Positions 59,635 to 64,000 of a stretch of 64,000 bases of DNA are shown here, one piece after another (positions within the stretch are counted from its first letter, which is position 1; the number at the start of each line of letters is the position of its first letter). The notes below the pieces were generated by a model. That model made no database searches, had not been told where the DNA came from, and saw nothing but the letters and a program-made list of their open reading frames with translations. This stretch comes from Paenibacillus sp. R14(2021) (GTDB lineage Bacteria; Bacillota; Bacilli; Paenibacillales; Paenibacillaceae): positions 4,521,001 through 4,585,000 of the forward strand of contig NZ_CP080269.1 of the NCBI RefSeq assembly GCF_019431355.1. Direction: 5' to 3'. A program made the translations under genes and the position numbers.

Positions 59635-60786
59635 ATGCGCAAATTAAGCAGGCGGCCCGATCAAGGACCGCCTCTCATTTTTACAATGGTGTGGCTTATT
59701 TATCTTGTGTTCCCGCTTGTGAGCTTATTCAAGCAGCCGTTGCCGGAGCTGATCGAAGGTCTGGTGGTCATAGCGGTTTTCATCGTGTTGTACATTTGCG
59801 GCTATTTGTACGAACGCACGCGGCTGTTCGCTGTTCTGGGCTTGATCTTCATTACGCTTCTGTTTTGCCTGAAGCTCGATGCGAGCGGCATTTATTTGGC
59901 TTTCTATCCCACGCCGATTATCGGTCTCCTGAAGTCGCGCAGGCAAACGATCATCGGATATGCCGCCTTGATTGCGCTGTTCGCGTTCGACCTCGTTCAT
60001 TGGCAGGTCTACCTGGACCAGGATCAGCTTGTGCAGCTGCTGCCGGCCATGTTCGTCATGCTCGTCATGCCGATCGGCTTCAAGCTGGGCAAGCGGTCCA
60101 AGGAGCTGCGCCAGAAGCTGAATCTTGCCAACGAGGAGATCGCGCGCCTGTCCAAGAACGAGGAGCGGCAGCGGATTTCCCGGGACCTTCATGATACGCT
60201 CGGTCATACGCTGTCGCTCATTACGCTGAAGAGCGAGCTGGCCGAGAAGCTCATCACGAAGCATCCCGAGCGTGCCACCCAGGAAGTGAAGGATATTCAG
60301 GCGACCTCGCGGGCTGCGCTAAAGCAAGTGCGCGAACTGGTATCGGGCATGAATGCCGTTACGATCCGGCTGGAAGTGGATCATGCGAAGCAAATTCTCG
60401 CCGCGGCGGGTATTCTACTGGAGCAGCGAGGGGATTTGGACAGCCCGATTCCATCGCCGCTGATCGATAACATTCTCGGCATGTGTTTGCGGGAATCCGT
60501 TACGAACGTCGTCAAGCACAGCCGGGCCGGGTTATGCAGGGTAGAGCTGCAGCGTGAAGCGGGCAGCCTTCTTCTGACGATCGAAGATAACGGCGTCGGG
60601 CTGCTCAAGAAGAATGGGGAAGGGGAGCAAGCCCTAAGCACCTGCAACGGGATGAAGGGAATGCGGGACCGGCTGAAGCTGATCGAGGGCGTACTGGCGA
60701 TCGAGCCTGTGAGCTCAGGTCAAGGAACGCGGCTCGTTTTCACGGTGCCTGTGGTGGAAAAAGCAGGGAAAGGGGATAAATCATGA
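59635..60786 (+). CDS. Sensor histidine kinase, DesK/YvfT-like
   Basis: Product of 383 aa. About six N-terminal membrane helices (residues 15-155) are followed by a coiled segment and the HisKA_3 box ERQRISRDLHDTLGHTLSLI with phospho-acceptor H186. The HATPase domain carries ESVTNVVKHSRAGLCRVELQ (N box), TIEDNGVGLLKK (G1) and GMKGMRDRLKLIEG (G2). Like DesK, it probably senses membrane state or the exporter's substrate through its helices. The gene ends with a four-base overlap (ATGA) with the regulator gene. Confidence 0.94.
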   Translation: MRKLSRRPDQGPPLIFTMVWLIYLVFPLVSLFKQPLPELIEGLVVIAVFIVLYICGYLYERTRLFAVLGLIFITLLFCLKLDASGIYLAFYPTPIIGLLKSRRQTIIGYAALIALFAFDLVHWQVYLDQDQLVQLLPAMFVMLVMPIGFKLGKRSKELRQKLNLANEEIARLSKNEERQRISRDLHDTLGHTLSLITLKSELAEKLITKHPERATQEVKDIQATSRAALKQVRELVSGMNAVTIRLEVDHAKQILAAAGILLEQRGDLDSPIPSPLIDNILGMCLRESVTNVVKHSRAGLCRVELQREAGSLLLTIEDNGVGLLKKNGEGEQALSTCNGMKGMRDRLKLIEGVLAIEPVSSGQGTRLVFTVPVVEKAGKGDKS

Positions 60787-61382
60787 AAGTCATCGTAGCG
60801 GAAGATCAAGGGATGCTTCGCGGCGCACTCAGCGCGCTGCTCGATTTGGAAGACGATATCGAGGTCATCGCGCAAGCAGAGAACGGACGGCAGGCGCTCG
60901 AAGTCATCGAGCAGTTGAATCCCGACATCTGCGTGATGGATATTGAGATGCCGCACATGAGCGGACTGGACGTTGCGGAGCGGTTGAAGGAGATGAATCA
61001 TTCCTGCAAGGTGGTTGTCTTGACGACCTTCTCGCGTTCAGGGTATTTCCAGCGGGCCATGAAAGCGGGCGTTCGCGGCTTCCTGCTCAAGGATTCGCCG
61101 ATTGACGAGCTTGGCGCTGCGCTGAGAACGGTGTACAAGGGCGGCCGGTCCGTAAGTCCCGAGCTTGCGATGACCTTCTTCGAGAGCGAGAATCCGCTGT
61201 CCGAGCGCGAACGTGAAGTACTCAAGCTGGCGTCGGAAGGCTTATCCGCCGGCGACATCGCCGGCAAGCTGTTTTTGTCCGCGGGTACGGTGCGCAATTA
61301 TTTGTCGGAAGCGATTCAGAAGCTGGAAGCTAAGAATCGGATTGATGCCATCGGGATCGCGGAGAAGAATGGATGGCTGTGA
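60783..61382 (+). CDS. Response regulator, NarL/DesR-like
   Basis: Product of 199 aa. The receiver has acidic residues E7 and D8, phosphorylation site D53 in CVMDIEMPHMSG, T86-type residue in VVVLTTFSRSGYF, and K108 region LLKDSP. The LuxR-type DNA-binding domain is LSEREREVLKLASEGLSAGD, IAGKLFLSAGTVRNYLSEAI. It pairs with the kinase encoded just upstream. The palindrome at 57744-57759 is the likely target. A terminator at 61457 closes the operon. Confidence 0.95.
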   Translation: MKVIVAEDQGMLRGALSALLDLEDDIEVIAQAENGRQALEVIEQLNPDICVMDIEMPHMSGLDVAERLKEMNHSCKVVVLTTFSRSGYFQRAMKAGVRGFLLKDSPIDELGAALRTVYKGGRSVSPELAMTFFESENPLSEREREVLKLASEGLSAGDIAGKLFLSAGTVRNYLSEAIQKLEAKNRIDAIGIAEKNGWL

Positions 61383-61456
61383 TGCAGAGCAAATCGAGCG
61401 GAAGCTTCTAACAATTCAATGAAAGTTTACTGATAGAAGAAAGGTTTCCGTATTTA

Positions 61457-61494
61457 AATAGCCATGCAGGTGCTGACCCTGTATGGTTATTTTG
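61457..61494 (+). terminator. Terminator of the ABC-2/two-component operon
   Basis: AATAGCCATGCAGG (61457-61470) pairs with CCTGTATGGTTATT (61478-61491, two G-T pairs), followed by TTT. The stretch 61495-61649 has no further gene. Confidence 0.8.
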
Positions 61495-61649
61495 TCGTTA
61501 GGAGACGAAATTAATTCATGAGAATTTAAGGTAGAGAATTGTAAATCATGCCCATTTTTATGGTAAGCTATTAATGAACTTAAACGATAACAGAAACAAT
61601 AGAGTAGAAACATAGCATCATTGACAACGCTGCTTCATGCAGGAGGATT

Positions 61650-63080
61650 GTGAAAATTGGGATGAGAAAATCGTGGACAGCACTTCTTCTTATAACGGGT
61701 CTGGTAACGAGTCAACTGGGTTTGGCGCCGCACACCGCCGAGGCTGCCAAGGGCGCACCGAGCGAATGGGCGAAGCAGGAGATTGATGCCGCGATTACAA
61801 GCGGGCTAATCCCGTACGGGCTGACGAACAGCTACCAGCAGGCGCTGACCCGGCAGGAATTCAGCGATATGGCGGTGCAGCTTTACGAGGTGCTGACGGA
61901 CGAGCAGGCGCCGGTTCCGGGAACGGATCCCTTCCGCGACACGAACAACCCGCGTGTGCTGCAGGCCTATGCGCTTGGCATCGTGCAAGGCACCGGCACC
62001 GGCACGTTCTCGCCGAAAGCGCCGGTTACGCGGGAGCAAATTGCGCTGATGCTCTGCAATACGCTTGCGAAGGCAGGTTTTGAAGCGGAGCTATCAGCGG
62101 CGGCCATGGCGGAGGTGCCCGTATTTGCGGACGCGAAGCAGATCGCGGCTTGGTCGAGCGAAGCGATTGGGCTGCTGACGGCTAGCGGCATTATGAAAGG
62201 CGACGGCTCCGGTTCGGAAGCCCGGTTTCTGCCGCGCAAGACGACGACAAGAGAGCAGTCCATCGTGCTCGTATATCGGATCTTTGAGCGCTTTGGGCGC
62301 TATTTTGTCCGCGACGAACAAGATCTGTTGGATGCGCTCCTGCAAGCCAAGCCCGTAGTCATCAAGAATGATCGGGCAAGGTTCGTAGATGGACGGGCGC
62401 GCGAGGTGCTGGCTGATATCGTGAAGCCGGGCATGACCGACTACGAGCGGGAGCTGGCGATTCACGATTACTTGCTGCTGCACACCGCCTACGATTACGA
62501 TAATTTCCGCAAAGGCACGGTGCCGCTGGATTCCTATACCATTTACGGCTTGCTGCACAATGGCATCGCGGTCTGCCAAGGCTATGCGTACACGGCACTG
62601 CTGCTGCTTCGGATGGCCGGGGTTGAAACTTATTACGTAACAGGAACGGTGGCCGGCGGCGCTCATGCCTGGAATAAAGTGAAGATTGGCGGCGAGTACT
62701 ATAATTTGGACGTGACATGGGATGACCCCGTTCCGGATGCTGCCGGCAGGCTCACGTACGGTTATTTCAACGTAACCGATGACGAACTCCGCCGCGACCA
62801 TGACTGGCCGTACACGGACAAGCTGCCGCGGGCGACGGCCAAGACGTATAACTATTTTACGTTCAACGGCCTGACCGTGGATTCGGCCGGAGAATTCGAG
62901 GCACGGCTGGATACCGCCATTAATGCAGGTGCACCGTCAATCACGCTGAAGCGTACATACCCCGACGAAGAAGGCCCGAAGAGCTGGTATGGCATGATCA
63001 TGAAACATGGAAACGTTTCCAGATTCTCATATACGATGGACAACAGCGGCGTTGTAAGCTTTAAGTTCAATTACCGTTAA
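61650..63080 (+). CDS. SLH-domain surface protein with transglutaminase-like domain
   Basis: Product of 476 aa. A signal peptide (WTALLLITGLVTSQLGLAPH, then TAEA) precedes three SLH domains (residues about 35-215: WAKQEIDAAITSGLIPYGLT, NPRVLQAYALGIVQGTGTGT, WSSEAIGLLTASGIMKGDGS). These bind cell-wall polymers. Then comes a transglutaminase-like domain with cysteine in NGIAVCQGYAYTALLLLRMA, histidine in VAGGAHAWNKVKI and aspartate in NLDVTWDDP, the Cys-His-Asp triad. It probably acts as a wall-anchored cysteine protease or crosslinker. AGGAGG lies three bases before GTG 61650; ATG 61662 is also possible. Confidence 0.9.
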   Translation: MKIGMRKSWTALLLITGLVTSQLGLAPHTAEAAKGAPSEWAKQEIDAAITSGLIPYGLTNSYQQALTRQEFSDMAVQLYEVLTDEQAPVPGTDPFRDTNNPRVLQAYALGIVQGTGTGTFSPKAPVTREQIALMLCNTLAKAGFEAELSAAAMAEVPVFADAKQIAAWSSEAIGLLTASGIMKGDGSGSEARFLPRKTTTREQSIVLVYRIFERFGRYFVRDEQDLLDALLQAKPVVIKNDRARFVDGRAREVLADIVKPGMTDYERELAIHDYLLLHTAYDYDNFRKGTVPLDSYTIYGLLHNGIAVCQGYAYTALLLLRMAGVETYYVTGTVAGGAHAWNKVKIGGEYYNLDVTWDDPVPDAAGRLTYGYFNVTDDELRRDHDWPYTDKLPRATAKTYNYFTFNGLTVDSAGEFEARLDTAINAGAPSITLKRTYPDEEGPKSWYGMIMKHGNVSRFSYTMDNSGVVSFKFNYR

Positions 63081-63102
63081 GTTACGAGGAGGAGCTCCTT
63101 CT

Positions 63103-63801
63103 ATGCCTATTCGGTCTTCACAGCGTCTCTTATATGCAGCAGCGGCAATCGCGGTGATGGCCGTGAGCCTGTGGTATACCATTCAAAGGGACAGGGGCAT
63201 CACGGATTCCCGTACCCCGATCAGCTTACCCAAAGGCGTTCAGACAAGCGGAATGCTGCTCGTCGATTTCTATTCAGACGGCATGACGGGCAAGCAGGGC
63301 AGCTATTCAACAGATACAGACGGACAGCTTGTCGTGGATGCGGGAGCTTATGTGTCATCACCGCCGCAGCGGGGCGACGTGGTCTGGTTCTCGCTGCCTC
63401 CGTTTGATTACGGAGAGCGGACCACGCCCCCAAAGCAGAATGCGGCCCGGGTTATCGCGCTTCCCGGCGAGCGGTTCTCGATCCGTGAAGGGCAGATCTA
63501 TATTAACGGGAAACGACTGTCTACCTTCTACGGCCGCATATTGTTCTGGGGGCAGACGGAGCGGGAATTTCTGGCCAACAGCGACGAGAAGAGCTGCCCG
63601 GCGGCATGCGTGAAAACGATGAAGGCGATCTTCAGCAAGTCGATACCGGAGATGATAATTCCGGAGGGATCCGTGTACGTGCTTGGAGATACCTCGGACC
63701 GCAGCTTGGACAGTGCATTGTTCGGCCCCCTCAGCGCCGTGCATGTGCTCGGCAAGGTCGTTGGCGCAACCGGCAAGCCGAAGCCGATTTCGAACCCGTG
63801 A
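63103..63801 (+). CDS. Signal peptidase I-like protein (S26 fold), catalytic lysine missing
   Basis: Product of 232 aa with one N-terminal membrane helix (LLYAAAAIAVMAVSLWYTIQ). Box D reads ARVIALPGERFSIREGQIYI and NGKRL; the lysine that normally precedes R in the KRV motif is alanine. Box E, YVLGDTSDRSLDSALFG, is present. The serine region is SGMLLVDFY rather than SMEPT. So the fold is that of signal peptidase I, but catalysis by the Ser-Lys pair is doubtful. It lies 22 bases after the SLH-transglutaminase gene behind GAGGAGGAG, and may assist export or folding of that protein (inference). Confidence 0.85.
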   Translation: MPIRSSQRLLYAAAAIAVMAVSLWYTIQRDRGITDSRTPISLPKGVQTSGMLLVDFYSDGMTGKQGSYSTDTDGQLVVDAGAYVSSPPQRGDVVWFSLPPFDYGERTTPPKQNAARVIALPGERFSIREGQIYINGKRLSTFYGRILFWGQTEREFLANSDEKSCPAACVKTMKAIFSKSIPEMIIPEGSVYVLGDTSDRSLDSALFGPLSAVHVLGKVVGATGKPKPISNP

Positions 63802-63848
63802 TCCGATCATGCTACAATAGATGAAAAACAGATGGAGCGTTCTTGTTT

Positions 63849-64000
63849 ATGATCAAAGTGCTTGCCGTTATGAACGATCAACGGATCGTCCGCTTGTCTT
63901 CCCTTGCGGAATTTGACCGCAGCCATGTGAGCTGGTTCTGGGTCGATTTTTGCTCGCCTTCATCGGAGGAGTCGAAGCTGCTGGAGGATGTATTTCACTT
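63849..64000 (+). CDS. CorA-family magnesium transporter (5' part only)
   Basis: The first 50 codons, starting at ATG 63849, are visible. MIKVLAVMNDQRIVRLSSLA, HVSWFWVDFCSPSSEESKLL and LEDVFHF match the N-terminal cytosolic domain of CorA-type magnesium/cobalt transporters in Firmicutes (YfjQ-like). A weak promoter with TACAAT at 63813-63818 and GGAG about 11 bases before the start are seen. The membrane part and GMN motif lie outside the window. Confidence 0.85.
   Translation, partial: MIKVLAVMNDQRIVRLSSLAEFDRSHVSWFWVDFCSPSSEESKLLEDVFH

Overview
The window looks like chromosomal DNA of a spore-forming Firmicute of the family Paenibacillaceae (Paenibacillus or Cohnella-like). This is inferred from moderately high GC, strong AGGAGG ribosome binding sites, many GTG/TTG starts, sigma-A promoters with 17-base spacing, and typical protein families: SLH-domain surface proteins, copper-amine-oxidase-like surface domains, a GH18 hydrolase remnant, many solute-binding lipoproteins, ComFB, and paired ABC exporters. 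No tRNA, rRNA, CRISPR array, intact insertion sequence or prophage was seen.

Layout. 1-3.3 kb (minus): sugar operon of a LacI regulator, BadF-type kinase and family 4 glycosidase. 3.4-5.2 kb: a small zinc-ribbon protein and a DUF445 protein. 5.4-8.2 kb: a c-di-AMP (ydaO-type) riboswitch and terminator ahead of an unusual protein made of two tandem KdpD sensor modules without a kinase. 8.2-10.6 kb: polar amino acid ABC importer. 10.8-12.0 kb (minus): M29 aminopeptidase. 12.4-18.5 kb: alkyltransferase-like protein, DMT exporter, heterodimeric ABC exporter and APH-fold kinase. 18.6-20.15 kb: luciferase-like oxidoreductase with an eight-copy array of 72-bp structured repeats at its 5' end. 20.15-21.5 kb: AT-rich island with gene remnants and one secreted orphan. 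21.7-27.7 kb: dipeptide/oligopeptide ABC operon.

28-29.7 kb: HAD phosphatase, ComFB and a diverged IF-3 paralogue. 29.8-34.9 kb: FadR-type regulator and a CUT1 sugar-type transporter operon that ends in a Cys/Met-metabolism PLP enzyme; both transcription units carry the same operator in the same place. 35-38.3 kb (minus): WYL regulator and two paralogous orphan proteins. 38.5-42 kb: small conserved proteins, a PspC-PspA pair containing a second two-copy 71-bp repeat array, a GH18 remnant, and a secreted coiled-coil protein behind a leader terminator. 42.2-44.7 kb: guanylate-kinase-like protein and tyrS. 44.7-48.6 kb: divergent AraC regulator and a Gfo/Idh plus two isomerase operon. 48.8-51 kb: secreted RCC1-like protein and glutathione peroxidase. 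51.1-55 kb (minus): FdhD, an FdhF/YdeP molybdoenzyme and an MpsC-like (DUF2294) protein. 55-57.4 kb: membrane protein, PadR regulator and DMT transporter. 57.7-61.4 kb: ABC-2 exporter with a DesK/DesR-like two-component system. 61.6 kb to the end: SLH-transglutaminase protein, a signal-peptidase-like protein and the start of a CorA-type transporter.

Most genes form ordinary uptake/regulator modules. The parts least explained by known systems are the tandem KdpD protein under a c-di-AMP riboswitch, the two structured repeat arrays that share a linker sequence, the sugar-transporter/PLP-enzyme operon with its paired operators, and the WYL-regulated pair of orphan paralogues.
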